From Actinomycetaceae bacterium (GTDB lineage Bacteria; Actinomycetota; Actinomycetes; Actinomycetales; Actinomycetaceae), in contig JAUMUM010000003.1 in assembly GCA_030530685.1 (NCBI GenBank), positions 1 to 64,000 on the forward strand: a stretch of DNA of 64,000 bases, read 5' to 3'. Shown piece by piece: positions 38,834-49,509 of the stretch. Position 1 is the first letter of the stretch. Each line of letters opens with the position of its first letter. Made by a program: the position numbers and the translations under genes. Below the pieces are notes generated by a model. The model did no database searches, was not told where the DNA came from, and saw only the letters and a list, made by a program, of their open reading frames with translations.

Positions 38834-38953
38834 CTACTCGATCGGGTCGGTGACCTCCTGCCAGACCGCACGATCCTGCGTTTTCTTCTGAACCTGGATC
38901 CAGAGTGCGTATCCTGCCGCGATGCCCGCGGCGGCTGTCAGGAACTTCTTCAT
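38834..38953 (-). CDS. DLW-39 family protein
   Basis: Exactly 39 residues, MKKFLTAAAGIAAGYALWIQ then a charged tail ending VWQEVTDPIE. It is an actinobacterial micro-protein always found beside these tRNAs next to gyrA, with one hydrophobic N-terminal helix and a conserved acidic-Trp end. GGAGG lies just before the ATG. Function unknown. Confidence 0.9.
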   Translation of the reverse strand: MKKFLTAAAGIAAGYALWIQVQKKTQDRAVWQEVTDPIE

Positions 38954-38972
38954 CAGTCCTCCCGGTCGCCAG

Positions 38973-39046
38973 TGGGCCTAGCTGGACTCGAACCAGCGAC
39001 CTCATCCTTATCAGGGATGCGCTCTAACCAACTGAGCTATAGGCCC
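38973..39046 (-). tRNA. tRNA-Ile (anticodon GAT)
   Basis: 74 bases: acceptor GGGCCTA pairs with TAGGCCC, D-arm AGCTCAGTTGGTTAGAGC, anticodon loop CTGATAA (GAT), T-arm GGTTCGAGTCC. Stands between DUF3566 and DLW-39 as in other actinobacteria. 39047-39322 downstream of DUF3566 holds no gene. Confidence 0.97.
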
Positions 39047-39322
39047 GTACCTCGTGGGTGCCGGTTCAGATTACCCCACGGTTTTCGCCATGTCCAACCC
39101 GTCGCGCAAGGATGTGCGCCTTGCCTCTTTTTCGCGGCATGCCGGGCAGGATCACACTTTTGAGTCGTCGTGAATCGACAATGCCCCTGCACATTGCAGT
39201 GTCGGCCGCCGACGCGAAGAAGCGCCAAAGATTCACCCGTGACTCGCCTCGCGCCAGCAGGCGACGCCCGCGGAAGCACTGAAGATTCGTTCCTCCACCC
39301 GTCGCTGCGAGCGTCTGACGGC

Positions 39323-39772
39323 TCACTCGTCGGTGACGGTGATGCGAAGGCCACCCACGAGCGAGGCGATGAGATTGTAGGCAACGGCTCCGATTGCCGC
39401 GAGCGCGGTGAACAGCACAATGTCGATGATCGCGACGATCACGGCGAAGCTCATCCATCTGCCGAACTCAAGGTATTCGCCCAGGCGCAGCAGGCTTTCG
39501 GAGTTGAGCGTCTCGAGGAGACCCTCTATCTCGCTGAAAACGTGCATCGAGTCGAGGATGAGCCACAGGAACATCATCGCGATGACGATCATCACGCCAA
39601 TGGCCACCGACATGAGGAACCCGATCTTGAGCACTGAAAGGGGCGAGACCTTGGAGATCGTCATCTTGACGCGGCGAATTCCCACGGGCCTCTTGCTCAG
39701 TACGGCCTCGGGCGTGGGCTCAGGCGGAGCAGGGTTCGGGGCAGTGCTGGCAGGTGCCTTGCTCGTGCTCAT
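39323..39772 (-). CDS. DUF3566 membrane protein
   Basis: A 149-residue protein with a Pro/Ala-rich N terminus and two membrane segments (IGFLMSVAIGVMIVIAMMFLWLI and MSFAVIVAIIDIVLFTALAAIGAVAYN, each cited in part), the RRVKMTISKVSPLSVLKIGF block and the ending GGLRITVTDE. This is the conserved actinobacterial DUF3566 protein that follows gyrA. Its role is not established. Confidence 0.93.
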   Translation of the reverse strand: MSTSKAPASTAPNPAPPEPTPEAVLSKRPVGIRRVKMTISKVSPLSVLKIGFLMSVAIGVMIVIAMMFLWLILDSMHVFSEIEGLLETLNSESLLRLGEYLEFGRWMSFAVIVAIIDIVLFTALAAIGAVAYNLIASLVGGLRITVTDE

Positions 39773-39984
39773 CTATCACTCCGTACGTGCGTCGATTCGC
39801 CCTCGTGCCGGGCGCTACATCAGAGGCTACCGCTTCGGCGCCCTCTGCGTCTTCCCAAGCGTCGTTTTGAACCATGTCTCAGGCGTTGTCTGTTTCACGC
39901 TTGACTCCAGAATTCGCCCGCAGTCCGATGTGCCATCGACGCCGGTGCCGAACTCGGCCGCGGAGCCGGGCGACATCAGCCTTC

Positions 39985-42642
39985 CTATCGGTTGCCGTCG
40001 TCAGGCATGTCTTCGTCGCCCGGCACATCCTCGCCGGCCGGAATATCATCTCCGCCATCCAACGGGCCTTCACTATCGCCGCCAGAGAAAGCCTCACCGC
40101 CCGGCACACCTCCGTCGCCCGGCGCGCCATCACCGGCCTCGGCCGCCTCCTCCAGGCGGGTCTCGACATTGGGGGCAATGGCGATGATCCGGTCCCCATT
40201 GCTGGGCCTGGCGAAGGTCACGCCCACGGTATTGCGGCCGGTCTTGGACACCTCCGCCGAGGAGGCGCGCAGCACCTTTCCGGACGACATGATGACGAGG
40301 ATATCCTCGCCGTCGGTGATGAGGGCGTCGACGAGGTCGCCGCGCTCGGCGGTCAGCTTGGCCACCTTGATGCCCAGGCCGGCCCGTCCCTGGACGCGGT
40401 ATTCGTCGACGGACGTCCGCTTGGCGAAGCCGCCCTCGGTGACGATGAAGACCTCGGAGTTTTCGCGCACGACGTTCATCGCCAGCAGGCTGTCGTCCCC
40501 ACGGAACTTCATGCCCGTCACGCCGGAGGAGGGCCGGCCCATGGGCCGCAGCGCCTCGTCGGAAGCCGTGAACCGCAACGACATGCCCTTGCGGGAGACG
40601 AGCATGAGGTCGTCTCCCTCGTTGACGAGCGCCGCCGCCACGACCTGATCCTTCGTGCCGTCCTCGTGCTCGCGCAATCGGATGGCCATGAGTCCGCCGG
40701 CGCGCGGTGAATCGTACTCCGTCAGCCGCGTCTTCTTTACGAGGCCGTCGGCTGTGGCGAGCACGAGGTACTGCGCCTGCTCGTAGTCGCGGATCGCGAT
40801 AGCCTCGGCGATCGTCTCACCCGGCTGGAAGGCGAGCAGGTTGGCGATGTGCTGGCCCTTGGCATCGCGGCTGGCCTCGGGAAGCTCGTAGCCCTTGATG
40901 CGGTAGACGCGGCCGAGGTTCGTGAAGAGCAGATGCCAGGAGTGGGTCGAGGCCACACCGAAGTGCTGGACGACGTCGTCGCCACGCAGCGTCGCCCCCT
41001 TGATCCCCTTGCCGCCGCGGTGCTGGGCGCGGTACTCGCCGATCTTCGTGCGCTTGATGAAGCCACCGCGCGTGATCGTGACGACGACGTCCTCTTCGGG
41101 AATGAGGTCCTCGGCCGAAACCTCGCCGTTGAACGGCACGATCGTCGTGCGCCGCTCGTCGCCGAAGCGGCTGACGATGCCCTCCAACTCCTCGGAAATG
41201 ATGGCGCGCTGGCGCTCGGGTTTGGCGATGATGTCGCGGTAGTCGGCCACGAGCGCGGCCTTTTCCTCGTACTCGTCGAGGATCTTCTGGCGCTCGAGCG
41301 CGGCCAGGCGGCGCAGCTGCATCTCGAGGATGGCGTTGGCCTGGTCCTCGTCGATGTCGAGAAGGTCGATGAGGCCGGTGCGGGCGATATCGACCGTCTC
41401 GGAACGGCGGATGAGCGCGATGACCTCGTCCAGCTGGTCGAGCGCCTTGAGGTAGCCCTCGAGGATGTGCAGGCGCTTGAGGGCCTCGCCCAGGCGGAAC
41501 TCGGTGCGCCGTAGGATGACCTCCATCTGGTAGGTGACCCAGTGGCGGATGAATCCGTCCAGGGAAAGCGTGCGCGGCACGCCGTCGACGAGCGTGAGCA
41601 TATTGGCCGGGAAGTTGTCCTGTAGCTGCGTGTGCTTGTACAGGTTGTTGAGCACGACCTTGGCCACGGCGTCGCGCTTGAGCACGACGACGATGCGCTG
41701 GCCGGCGCGCCCGGACGTTTCGTCCCGGATGTCGGCGATGCCCGGCAGGCGCCCCTCCTTGATGCCCTTGACCATGCTGTCGAGCAGGCGGTCGGGGTTG
41801 ACCTGGTAGGGCAGGTCGGAGATCACCAGACACTGGCGGCCGTTGATTTCGTCGACCTCGACGACGGCGCGCTGCTTGATCGAGCCGCGCCCGGTTCGGT
41901 ACATGTCCTCGATGCCGCGCGTGCCGAGGATCGTCGCGCCCGTCGGGAAGTCCGGGCCCTTGATGCGCTTCATGAGCGCGTCGAGCAGTTCCTCCTTCGT
42001 GGCCTCGGGGTGCTCGAGGTACCACTGGACGCCATCGGCGACCTCGCGGAGATTATGCGGCGGGATCCGCGTGGCCATGCCGACGGCGATGCCCTCGGAT
42101 CCGTTGACGAGCAGATTCGGGAAGCGCGAGGTGAGAACCGTCGGCTCCAGGAGCGAGCCGTCGTAGTTCTCGGTGAAGTCGACCGTGTTTTCCTTGATGT
42201 CGCGCACCATCTCGAGGGCCAGCGGCGCCATGCGCACCTCGGTATAGCGCGGTGCGGCGGCCCCGAGGTCGCCGGGCGTGCCGAAGTTTCCCTGCCCGGA
42301 CACGAGCGGATAGCGCATGCTCCACGGCTGGACGAGGCGCACGAGCGTGTCGTAGATGGCGGCGTCGCCGTGCGGGTGGTAGCTGCCCATGACGTCGCCG
42401 ACGACCTTCGAGGACTTGGAGAAGGCGCTGTCCGGGCGGTAGCCGCCGTCGTACATGGCGTAGAGCACGCGGCGGTGGACGGGCTTGAGGCCGTCGCGCA
42501 CATCGGGCAACGCGCGGCCGACGATCACCGACATGGCGTAGTCCAGGTAGGACTTTTCCATCTCGCGCTGGAGGTCGACCTCCGTGATGTGCCCGGCGTT
42601 GTAGGTGGAGGTCTCGCCGCCGTTCATCTGTTCGTCACTCAC
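39985..42642 (-). CDS. gyrA: DNA gyrase subunit A
   Basis: Breakage-reunion subunit of gyrase, acting on chromosomal DNA with GyrB. 885 residues: winged-helix core with [14 protein letters not shown], the active-site Tyr in AAPRYTEVR, and the GyrA box QHRGGKG in the C-terminal wrapping domain. The residue matching E. coli Ser83 is Ala (GDAAIYD), as in Mycobacterium tuberculosis, which is linked to lower intrinsic quinolone susceptibility. The last 60 residues are an acidic Gly/Asp tail. GTG start at 42642, 11 bases after the gyrB stop. Confidence 0.98.
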   Translation of the reverse strand: MSDEQMNGGETSTYNAGHITEVDLQREMEKSYLDYAMSVIVGRALPDVRDGLKPVHRRVLYAMYDGGYRPDSAFSKSSKVVGDVMGSYHPHGDAAIYDTLVRLVQPWSMRYPLVSGQGNFGTPGDLGAAAPRYTEVRMAPLALEMVRDIKENTVDFTENYDGSLLEPTVLTSRFPNLLVNGSEGIAVGMATRIPPHNLREVADGVQWYLEHPEATKEELLDALMKRIKGPDFPTGATILGTRGIEDMYRTGRGSIKQRAVVEVDEINGRQCLVISDLPYQVNPDRLLDSMVKGIKEGRLPGIADIRDETSGRAGQRIVVVLKRDAVAKVVLNNLYKHTQLQDNFPANMLTLVDGVPRTLSLDGFIRHWVTYQMEVILRRTEFRLGEALKRLHILEGYLKALDQLDEVIALIRRSETVDIARTGLIDLLDIDEDQANAILEMQLRRLAALERQKILDEYEEKAALVADYRDIIAKPERQRAIISEELEGIVSRFGDERRTTIVPFNGEVSAEDLIPEEDVVVTITRGGFIKRTKIGEYRAQHRGGKGIKGATLRGDDVVQHFGVASTHSWHLLFTNLGRVYRIKGYELPEASRDAKGQHIANLLAFQPGETIAEAIAIRDYEQAQYLVLATADGLVKKTRLTEYDSPRAGGLMAIRLREHEDGTKDQVVAAALVNEGDDLMLVSRKGMSLRFTASDEALRPMGRPSSGVTGMKFRGDDSLLAMNVVRENSEVFIVTEGGFAKRTSVDEYRVQGRAGLGIKVAKLTAERGDLVDALITDGEDILVIMSSGKVLRASSAEVSKTGRNTVGVTFARPSNGDRIIAIAPNVETRLEEAAEAGDGAPGDGGVPGGEAFSGGDSEGPLDGGDDIPAGEDVPGDEDMPDDGNR

Positions 42643-42653
42643 AAAAACCTGCC

Positions 42654-44720
42654 TTAGATGTCGAGGAACCGCACGTCGTGCGCGTTGCGCTGAATGAAGG
42701 TCCGGCGAGACTCGACATCCGTGCCCATGAGCACCGAGAAGGTCTCATCGGTGGCGGCCGCCTCGCCGATGGAGACTTGCTTGAGGGTGCGGCGCGCGGG
42801 ATCCATCGTTGTCTCCCACAGTTCCTCGGCGTTCATCTCTCCTAGGCCCTTGTAGCGCTGGACGCGCTGACTTTCCGTCTTGGGCAGACGCAGGCCCTTG
42901 GCCTTGCCCTCCGCGAGCTTTTCGTCGCGCTCCCTATCGGAGAAGACGTAGTCGTGAGGGGCATTCGTCCACTTGATGCGGTAGAGCGGCGGCATGGCCA
43001 GATAGACGTAGCCGCCCTCGACGAGCGGGCGCATGTACCTGTAGACGAGCGTCAGCAGCAGCGTAGCGATGTGCTGGCCGTCGACGTCGGCGTCGGCCAT
43101 GAAGACGATCTTGTGGTAGCGCAGCTTGTCGATGTCGAATTCCTCGCCGACGCCGGTGCCGAAGGCCGTGATCAGGCCCTGGATGGATTCGGCGGCAAGT
43201 CCGCGGTCGAGGCTGTTCTTCTCGACGTTGAGGATCTTGCCTCGGATAGGCATGATCGCCTGGTGCTCGGGGTCACGGCCGTTGACGGCCGAGCCGCCGG
43301 CCGAGTCGCCCTCGACAATGAAGATCTCGCATTCGGCCGGGTTGCGCGAGGTGCAGTCCTTGAGCTTGCCCGGCATGGCGGCCGATTCGAGGACGCTCTT
43401 GCGGCGCGTGGCCTCGCGGGCCTTGCGGGCGGCCGCCCGGGCCGCGAAGGCCTGGAGCGCCTTGCGGATGATGTCCTTGGCCTCGCTGGGGTGCATGTCC
43501 AGCCAGTCCGTCAGATTGGAGTAGACCTGCTGCTGGACGAAGGTGCGGGCCTCCGTGTTGCCGAGCTTCGTCTTGGTCTGGCCCTCGAATTGCGGATTCC
43601 CCAGCTTGACCGAGATGATGGCCGTCAGTCCCTCGCGGATGTCCTCGCCGGCCAGGTTCGGATCCTTGTCCTTGAGCAGGCCCTTTTCGCGCGCGTACTT
43701 GTTGACCACCGAGGTCAGCGCCGTGCGGAAGCCCTCCTCGTGCGTGCCGCCCTCGGTCGTGTTGATCGTGTTGGCGAAGGTATTGAGCGTTTCCGAGTAG
43801 GCCGAGGTCCACTGCAGCGCAACCTCGCACTGGATCTGCCTGTCGGCATCCTCCGCCTCGAAGTAGATGACCTCCGGGTGGACGGCGTCGACCTTCTTGC
43901 GGGCGTTGAGATGCTTGACGTAGTCGAGCAGGCCATTGGAGTGCACGTAGGAGACCTGGCGGCGCCCGGTGGCGGGTTCGTCGCCGTTGCTCGAGCGGCC
44001 GACGACCTCGTCACCCGCCGCCACGGCAGTGGGCCGTTCGTCGATGAGCGTGATGCGCAGGTCCTTGTTGAGGAAGGTCATCTGGTGGAAGCGCTTGCGC
44101 AGCGTCTCGAAGTCGTAGTCGACAGTCTCGAAGATCTCCGGGTTGGCCCAGAACGTCTGGATGGTGCCGTGGTCGTCGGTCTCCTCGCCGCGTTCGAGCG
44201 GGCCCGTGGGAATACCGTTCTCAAAGGAAATGCGCCAGACGTAGCCGTCGCGGTGGACCTCGGTCTCCATGCGGGTTGCCAGCGCGTTGACCACCGAGAC
44301 GCCGACGCCATGCAGGCCGCCAGATACCGCGTAGCCGCCGCTGCCGAACTTGCCTCCCGCGTGGAGGATCGTCATGACGACCTCGACGGCCGGCCTTCCC
44401 TCCGTCGGGTGTTCGCCGACGGGAATGCCGCGCCCATTGTCGCGCACGCGCACGCCGCCGTCGGGCAGGATGGTCACCTCGATGTGGTCGCAGTAGCCGG
44501 CCAGGGCCTCGTCGACCGAATTGTCGACGACCTCGTAGACGCAGTGGTGAAGACCGCGCTCGCCCGTGGAGCCAATGTACATTCCGGGACGTTTGCGAAC
44601 CGCCTCCAGACCTTCGAGGACGGTGATCGACGCTGCATCATAGGCTTGTTCCTCGGATACCCTTCCCACTGCGGGTTCCGGTGCTTGACCGGACGATGCT
44701 CGAGTTTCATCGGTTGCCAC
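42654..44720 (-). CDS. gyrB: DNA gyrase subunit B
   Basis: ATPase subunit of gyrase. Contains [17 protein letters not shown], the GHKL motifs ([35 protein letters not shown]) and the TOPRIM segments EGDSAGGSA and DADVDGQHI. The GTG at 44720 is chosen because AAGGAG lies nine bases before it; an upstream GTG at 44801 has no such site. This gives 688 residues. A short insert ([19 protein letters not shown]) interrupts the transducer domain. Co-transcribed with gyrA. Confidence 0.97.
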   Translation of the reverse strand: MATDETRASSGQAPEPAVGRVSEEQAYDAASITVLEGLEAVRKRPGMYIGSTGERGLHHCVYEVVDNSVDEALAGYCDHIEVTILPDGGVRVRDNGRGIPVGEHPTEGRPAVEVVMTILHAGGKFGSGGYAVSGGLHGVGVSVVNALATRMETEVHRDGYVWRISFENGIPTGPLERGEETDDHGTIQTFWANPEIFETVDYDFETLRKRFHQMTFLNKDLRITLIDERPTAVAAGDEVVGRSSNGDEPATGRRQVSYVHSNGLLDYVKHLNARKKVDAVHPEVIYFEAEDADRQIQCEVALQWTSAYSETLNTFANTINTTEGGTHEEGFRTALTSVVNKYAREKGLLKDKDPNLAGEDIREGLTAIISVKLGNPQFEGQTKTKLGNTEARTFVQQQVYSNLTDWLDMHPSEAKDIIRKALQAFAARAAARKAREATRRKSVLESAAMPGKLKDCTSRNPAECEIFIVEGDSAGGSAVNGRDPEHQAIMPIRGKILNVEKNSLDRGLAAESIQGLITAFGTGVGEEFDIDKLRYHKIVFMADADVDGQHIATLLLTLVYRYMRPLVEGGYVYLAMPPLYRIKWTNAPHDYVFSDRERDEKLAEGKAKGLRLPKTESQRVQRYKGLGEMNAEELWETTMDPARRTLKQVSIGEAAATDETFSVLMGTDVESRRTFIQRNAHDVRFLDI

Positions 44721-45033
44721 GCTTGGCGACTCCTTCACATCGGTCGGGGCGGTATATTCGCCTCTGAGGCGATTCGACCCCGTTTCGGTAGGACCCCACA
44801 CACACTAGGGCCTCGCTGATTCTACCGCATTGTGAGGGGCGCACGGTCGATGCTCGCCTTTGTGCGGGCGTGTGTAACCACGATTACATCCCGGTCTGCC
44901 TGGCCCGCGGTCTGGCTCGAGTGAGCCGGTGCACCCCGGTCCGATCGTCGCGCACTGGTGTGGCAGCACCGGTGGCAGTGTCGGTGTGGCCGCGCCGGTG
45001 GTCGCGCCAGCGCGCCCGCGCCGAAGCGACGGC
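44721..45033 (-). promoter_or_regulatory. gyrB upstream region with candidate -10 box
   Basis: About 310 bases between DUF721 and gyrB without a gene. On the minus strand TAGAAT (44824-44819) is a good -10 sequence, leaving about 95 bases of leader before the GTG. The -35 region is unclear. Confidence 0.4.
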
Positions 45034-45639
45034 CTACCCGTACGTGTCTCGAGGGCCGCGCCCGGGAACGGATAGGCGGCCGTACTTCCAGTTCGGGCGC
45101 GACGGGCCTTTGACAATGATCTTCTTGACCACACCCTCGCCGACCTCGCGCGCGAGCGTGGCCTCGAGGGTCGCCAGAAGCGCGCGAATCTGCGCCTCCC
45201 ACGAGCTCGACGACGCCCTGAGCGTGAGCACGCCGTCGTCCGTGAATTCTTCGACGACGCAGTGCTTTGCCACCGTGGGGCCAACGATCTCGTCCCAGCG
45301 GGAGGCCACGGAGGCGACCTCGAGGCTGCTCTGCCAGCCGCGGTCACGCACGAAGCGTTCGAGCAGCTGCCCGATGGGGTGCGGGTCGCGGCGCGAGGGT
45401 CGGGGGCCTGAGCCGACGTCGCCCCAACCGGGGCCGGGGGACTGCACCTCGTCACCGATGGGCTGTTCTTCGTCGGCGACGCCGGCCTGGGATTCAACGA
45501 CGAGCGCGGCCGGCGGGCGGCGCGTACGGACGAAACCGCGCGCGAAGGCGGACTCGCGCGCTCGGTCCAGGCAGCGCAGCGGCAGAAGGTCGCGGCGCCG
45601 CGCCTGCAGGCGGGCCTCGTCGACCGATCCCTCAGGCAT
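45034..45639 (-). CDS. DUF721 (DciA-like) protein
   Basis: A 201-residue protein with the DUF721 domain in its C-terminal half: WQSSLEVASVASRWDEIVG, VAKHCVVEEFTDDGVLTL and SSSWEAQIRALL. In bacteria lacking DnaC, DUF721 proteins (DciA) help load the replicative helicase, which fits its place beside recF and gyrB. The N-terminal half is basic and variable. The ATG at 45639 lies inside the 3' end of recF (8-base overlap). Confidence 0.9.
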   Translation of the reverse strand: MPEGSVDEARLQARRRDLLPLRCLDRARESAFARGFVRTRRPPAALVVESQAGVADEEQPIGDEVQSPGPGWGDVGSGPRPSRRDPHPIGQLLERFVRDRGWQSSLEVASVASRWDEIVGPTVAKHCVVEEFTDDGVLTLRASSSSWEAQIRALLATLEATLAREVGEGVVKKIIVKGPSRPNWKYGRLSVPGRGPRDTYG

Positions 45640-47224
45640 CGCCGGCCCCCTCGCGCCGTCCGGAGCCGCCGGTAGAAGCACCACCGATGCCCGAATCCTC
45701 ACCAATGACGGAAGCCTCGTCGGCGACGCCGGTCTCGCCCCGCAGCTGAGCGCCGGCGGCGGAGTCTTCCAGGGCGCCGGCGGCGGAGTCGTCCGTGAAG
45801 GCATCCTCGGCCGCGACCAATCCTCCGGCCGCGACGGGCTCCTCGTCGGCGGCGGCCGCCCCCCTGGTCACGCGGAACCTCGCGCCCGCCAGGCCGGAGG
45901 GAATCTCGCTTCCCACCGCGGCGGTGACGAAGACCTGCCCGGCCCGCCCGACGATCTCGGCCAGGCGCTCGCGCCGCTTGGCGTCCAACTCGGCGAACAC
46001 ATCGTCGAGGATGAGAATCGGCTCGCCCTCGTCGGCATCGGACCGCAGTACCTCCCATGCGGCGAGCTTGAGGGCCAGCGCGTAGCTCCACGATTCGCCG
46101 TGCGAAGCGTAGCCCTTGGCGGGCAGCGTGCCGAGCGAAAGCACGAGGTCGTCGCGGTGCGGCCCGACGAGGTTGACGCCGCGGGCGATCTCGGCCTCGC
46201 GCCTGTCCGCCATGGCTGCCACGAGCCGCACCTCCGTCAGCTCGGCATCGGCCAGTTCCCTCTCGTGTTCCTCCACGAGCCGGGTCGCCGCATTGCCCAG
46301 GTAGTCACCGTTCGATGTCCGTCCGCCGTCGGCGGCAGTGCCAGCGAGGCCTTCGCCTCTGGCGCTGGTTCCGGAAGCAAGCGCCGCCGGAGTCCGGGAA
46401 TCGGCATCCGCATCGCCGCGGGACTCGGCCCCGCCGCCCCCGGCCCCGGCGACGTCGTCGTCGCGCGCAACCTCAACGGCACGCGCGAGCTCCTCGGGCG
46501 TCGGCAACTCGAATACCCCGCGGCTCGCACTCGCGCGATAGTCGATCCTCGCCACCGCGGCGTCACCGGACACCTCCCGATAGAAATCCCGTACGAACGG
46601 TCGAAGCCTGCCAACGATCTCGGCCCGCGCAGCCGTCAGCTGCGCGCCGAGCCGCGCCAATTGCACGTCCCACACGTCGATCGCCCCGGCATCGACCGCG
46701 CCGCCCCGCCGCCTGGCCGCTCCCGCCGACTTCAGCAGCGCCGCCCTCTGCCTCAGGGCCTTCTCGTACTCGCTCTTAACGCCGGCCAAGCGGGGGTGCA
46801 ACTGGACCATGATCGAGTCAAGGAAGGCCCGGCGCGCCGAAGGGTCGCCGCGCACGAGCTCGATGTCCTCGGGGGCGAAGACGATCGTGCGCACGATTCC
46901 CAAAATCTGCGCGGGCCTGACCTGGCCGCGATTGATGCGCGCCCGGTTGGCGCGCCCCGCGTAGATCTCGACCTGGAGCGTCGTCGGCGACGCCCCGCGC
47001 ATGACGCGTGCCTGGACGACGGCGGCCTGGGCCCCCTGCCGCACGAGCGCCGAATCGGAGGCTACCCTGTGCGAGGAAAGCGTCGCCAGGTAGCCGATCG
47101 CCTCGACGACATTCGTCTTGCCCTGCCCGTTGTCCCCGATCAGCGTCGTCACGCCGGGGCGCAGGCGCAGCAGTGCCTGCTCGTACGAGCGGAAATCCGT
47201 CAGCGCGAGATCGCTCAGATACAC
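45632..47224 (-). CDS. recF: DNA replication/repair protein RecF
   Basis: SMC-like ATPase that loads RecA at gaps. Walker A GDNGQGKT at 30-37, LVGPHRDDL, the signature region SHGESWSYALALKLA and Walker B ILILDDVFAELD are all present. 530 residues against roughly 370-400 usual: a Gly/Ala/Asp/Ser insert at about 256-306 and a low-complexity tail from about 455. GTG start at 47224 after GGGGAAG. Downstream of dnaN with about 110 bases that include a repeated TTCAGCGTGCCTT word. Confidence 0.95.
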   Translation of the reverse strand: MYLSDLALTDFRSYEQALLRLRPGVTTLIGDNGQGKTNVVEAIGYLATLSSHRVASDSALVRQGAQAAVVQARVMRGASPTTLQVEIYAGRANRARINRGQVRPAQILGIVRTIVFAPEDIELVRGDPSARRAFLDSIMVQLHPRLAGVKSEYEKALRQRAALLKSAGAARRRGGAVDAGAIDVWDVQLARLGAQLTAARAEIVGRLRPFVRDFYREVSGDAAVARIDYRASASRGVFELPTPEELARAVEVARDDDVAGAGGGGAESRGDADADSRTPAALASGTSARGEGLAGTAADGGRTSNGDYLGNAATRLVEEHERELADAELTEVRLVAAMADRREAEIARGVNLVGPHRDDLVLSLGTLPAKGYASHGESWSYALALKLAAWEVLRSDADEGEPILILDDVFAELDAKRRERLAEIVGRAGQVFVTAAVGSEIPSGLAGARFRVTRGAAAADEEPVAAGGLVAAEDAFTDDSAAGALEDSAAGAQLRGETGVADEASVIGEDSGIGGASTGGSGRREGAGDA

Positions 47225-47331
47225 TCGGCTTCCCCGACCCTTTCAGCGTGCCTTTTCAGCTTCAGCGTGCCTTCTAGGCGACGACGGTGTTGCCCGTCTG
47301 GCGTGCCTGCCCTCTCGCTTTTCCCTACGGC

Positions 47332-48465
47332 TCATCCACCATACGTGCGGATGGGCATGAGCAAAAGCCTAAACTCCTGCGAATCCTCGCCGCCTATTTC
47401 CGCCTGCGGCGTCAGGACGGCAGGCTTGGAAGGACTCGTGAACGACAGTCGCATGTAGGGCGACGTCGCCGAACTCAATCCCTCTTGGAGGAAGCTCGGG
47501 TTGAAGGCCATGACGATGTCCTCGCCCTCGAGCGACGCCTGAAGCGCCTCGCTCGTCTGCGCGTTGTCGCCGTGGCCGGCCTCGAGGACCACCTGACCCT
47601 CGCTGAATGACAGGCGAACGGCCGAGTTCTTCTCGACGACGAGCCGCGCGCGCTTGATGGCGTCGAGCATTTCCTGCCGGTCGATCACGGCGTGGCCGGC
47701 GGCCTCGGCCGGGAAGAGGTTGCGCACCTGGGGGTAGTCACCGTCGATGAGCCGCGCAATATTCTGGCGTCCTGCCGCGGAAAAACCGATCATGCCGGTC
47801 CGCCCCGAATCGTCAATGCCGACCTCGATCTTGCCAACGGAACCGAGGGACTTGGCAATGTCCGAAAGCCGTGACGCCCGCACGAGGATCCGCGCCGAGA
47901 TCCCCGGGCTCGCGGGCTCCCACTCGAGATCGCGCACGGCCAGGCGGTAGCGGTCGGTTGCCATGAGCGAAATCTTGCTACCTTCGATTTCGATGCACAC
48001 GGAAACGAGCAGGGGCAGGGTGTCATCGCTCGAGGCGGCGCTCACCACCTGTCCCACGGTTTCCTGCCAGAGGGCGCCGTCGACGGTTCCGGTCACGTCG
48101 GGCATTGCGGGCGCGCTCGGGTAGTCCTCGAGCGGCATCGATTGCATGACGATGTGCGAGGAGCCGCAGACGACCTCGAGCTTCGACCCCGACGTTTCCA
48201 GGTCGATGGGCTTGTGCGGCAGGGCTCGCGCGAATTCGGCCAGCAGACGTCCGTGGACCAGGATTTCGCCTTCCTCGTCGACGGCAGCCTCGATCACCAC
48301 ATGGGACGAAATGTCAGGGTCGTATGAACTCAGGGCAACCGTTCCATCCCTGAACGCCTCGATCTTCATGCCCGCCAGAACGGGAAGTGAGGGGCGCGAC
48401 GGAATCGAGCGTGCAACCCACGAGACAGCGTCGGCGAAAACCTCGTGCTCAACCCTGAGCTTCAC
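47332..48465 (-). CDS. dnaN: DNA polymerase III sliding clamp (beta subunit)
   Basis: Ring-shaped processivity factor, 377 residues, three clamp domains. The start KLRVEHEVFADAVSWVAR, the middle TDRYRLAVRDLEW and the C-terminal LLMPIRTYGG (the MPxR-type ending) are typical. GTG at 48465 with GAAAGG upstream is preferred over the longer frame from 48525. Faces away from the origin region. Confidence 0.97.
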   Translation of the reverse strand: MKLRVEHEVFADAVSWVARSIPSRPSLPVLAGMKIEAFRDGTVALSSYDPDISSHVVIEAAVDEEGEILVHGRLLAEFARALPHKPIDLETSGSKLEVVCGSSHIVMQSMPLEDYPSAPAMPDVTGTVDGALWQETVGQVVSAASSDDTLPLLVSVCIEIEGSKISLMATDRYRLAVRDLEWEPASPGISARILVRASRLSDIAKSLGSVGKIEVGIDDSGRTGMIGFSAAGRQNIARLIDGDYPQVRNLFPAEAAGHAVIDRQEMLDAIKRARLVVEKNSAVRLSFSEGQVVLEAGHGDNAQTSEALQASLEGEDIVMAFNPSFLQEGLSSATSPYMRLSFTSPSKPAVLTPQAEIGGEDSQEFRLLLMPIRTYGG

Positions 48466-49509
48466 AGCTGACCTTCTTTCCTTGGGGTTGGTGTCTATCT
48501 TAGGACGAGCGCGAACAGCGCACACGACAAAGCCAACTCTACGCGAGTATCGAAAATCTAGCTTCCAACCCCGGGGTGCATCGGGCAGTCCATGACCGAC
48601 CGTTCTTCAATGGTTTGTAATTAGTTGGTAGTGGTAGTAGGCAGTGTGGAAACTGTGGAAAAGCCTTCTTCTCTAGGTAGATTCACGACTCGCGCTGTGT
48701 ACCCCAGTGTGCAGGAGCTTGGGGAGGAAAACGGGCCTCGGTGGATGAGACACATTCGGGGAAAAGATACCCACAGTTCGCCTATTGGTTGTCACCAGTT
48801 ATCCGATCCGGCGCACAGGGCTATCCACAGGAGATGTGGATATTCGTCGACGGCGTAACGACGCGGTGTGTGGACCCTGTCTGGAGTGTCGGAACGTGTC
48901 GATTCTCGAGTGGCGCTTATCGATTCTGGAATGGCCGCTCTCGGCTCCGACACATCGGCCATCGGAGGCCCCCGATCAGCCGACTGTCACGAAGGTGACG
49001 GCCACGTACAGCTAGGTTTCGGTCGCAGTGAGGTCATCTGGACTCGAGCTTTGCCTCTTTTCGGGGCACGTCGTTCTTCGCGAGCGGCCGGGCTTTCAGG
49101 ACCTGTTCCTTTGGGAACTGTGCCAAGCCGCGGGACCGCGCTGTAACGGAACCTGCGTCGGCCCACGGGACCGCGCGTCCTTCGAGAAGAATGGTGATCG
49201 ACAGAGCCGCGCCGCGTGTGGGAATCCGCGACGTTCCTCGGGACCGCGCTACGAACCCACCTCCTCCGCATTGCTCCTCACGTACTGCGTTACGTGGCTG
49301 CCACGTCACCTGCGGATGGTTACCGACCCGAGGTCTTGAGCGCCACCCCGACAGTCCCTCGCCAAGCCGCCAGCCCTACCTCCGGCGCCAGCGCCGTCGA
49401 GTACCGCCCGCCGCCAGCCCTTCAGCATTTGGCCACCAGCCTTACATCTTGCGGCTGCCGGTCCACCTCTCAAGCTCGTGCCTTCCGGCCTCACCCGTGC
49501 CTTCCGGCC
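48466..49509. other. dnaA-dnaN intergenic region, probable part of oriC
   Basis: About 1 kb with no gene between dnaA and dnaN, the usual actinobacterial oriC position. It has a relatively AT-rich tract at 48600-48640 (a candidate unwinding element). DnaA-box-like words follow: GTTTCCACA (48653-48645), TTTTCCACA (48662-48654), CTATCCACA (48821-48829) and ATATCCACA (48843-48835), each one or two mismatches from TTATCCACA. Several more distant matches occur. The box quality is lower than on the other side of dnaA. Confidence 0.7.
49131..49250 (+). repeat. Three direct CGGGACCGCGC repeats in the origin region
   Basis: CGGGACCGCGC occurs at 49131-49141, 49166-49176 and 49239-49249, all in the same orientation, near the 3' end of dnaA. 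Direct 11-base words in an origin resemble iterons, but three copies in GC-rich DNA could be chance or slippage. Confidence 0.5.

Noticed and set aside
39890..39906. A further parS site near gyrA (CTGTTTCACG...)
   Set aside because: Only the left half matches; the right half is unrelated, so it is not a palindrome.
42954..44819. A 621-codon plus-strand frame antisense to gyrB
   Set aside because: It is the mirror of the clear gyrB gene in high-GC DNA, rich in Arg/Ala/Val/Asp, with no domain or ribosome site.
44870..47458. An 862-codon plus-strand frame across DUF721 and recF
   Set aside because: Antisense shadow of two well-supported genes; composition is Arg/Pro/Ser-biased and no family pattern is present.
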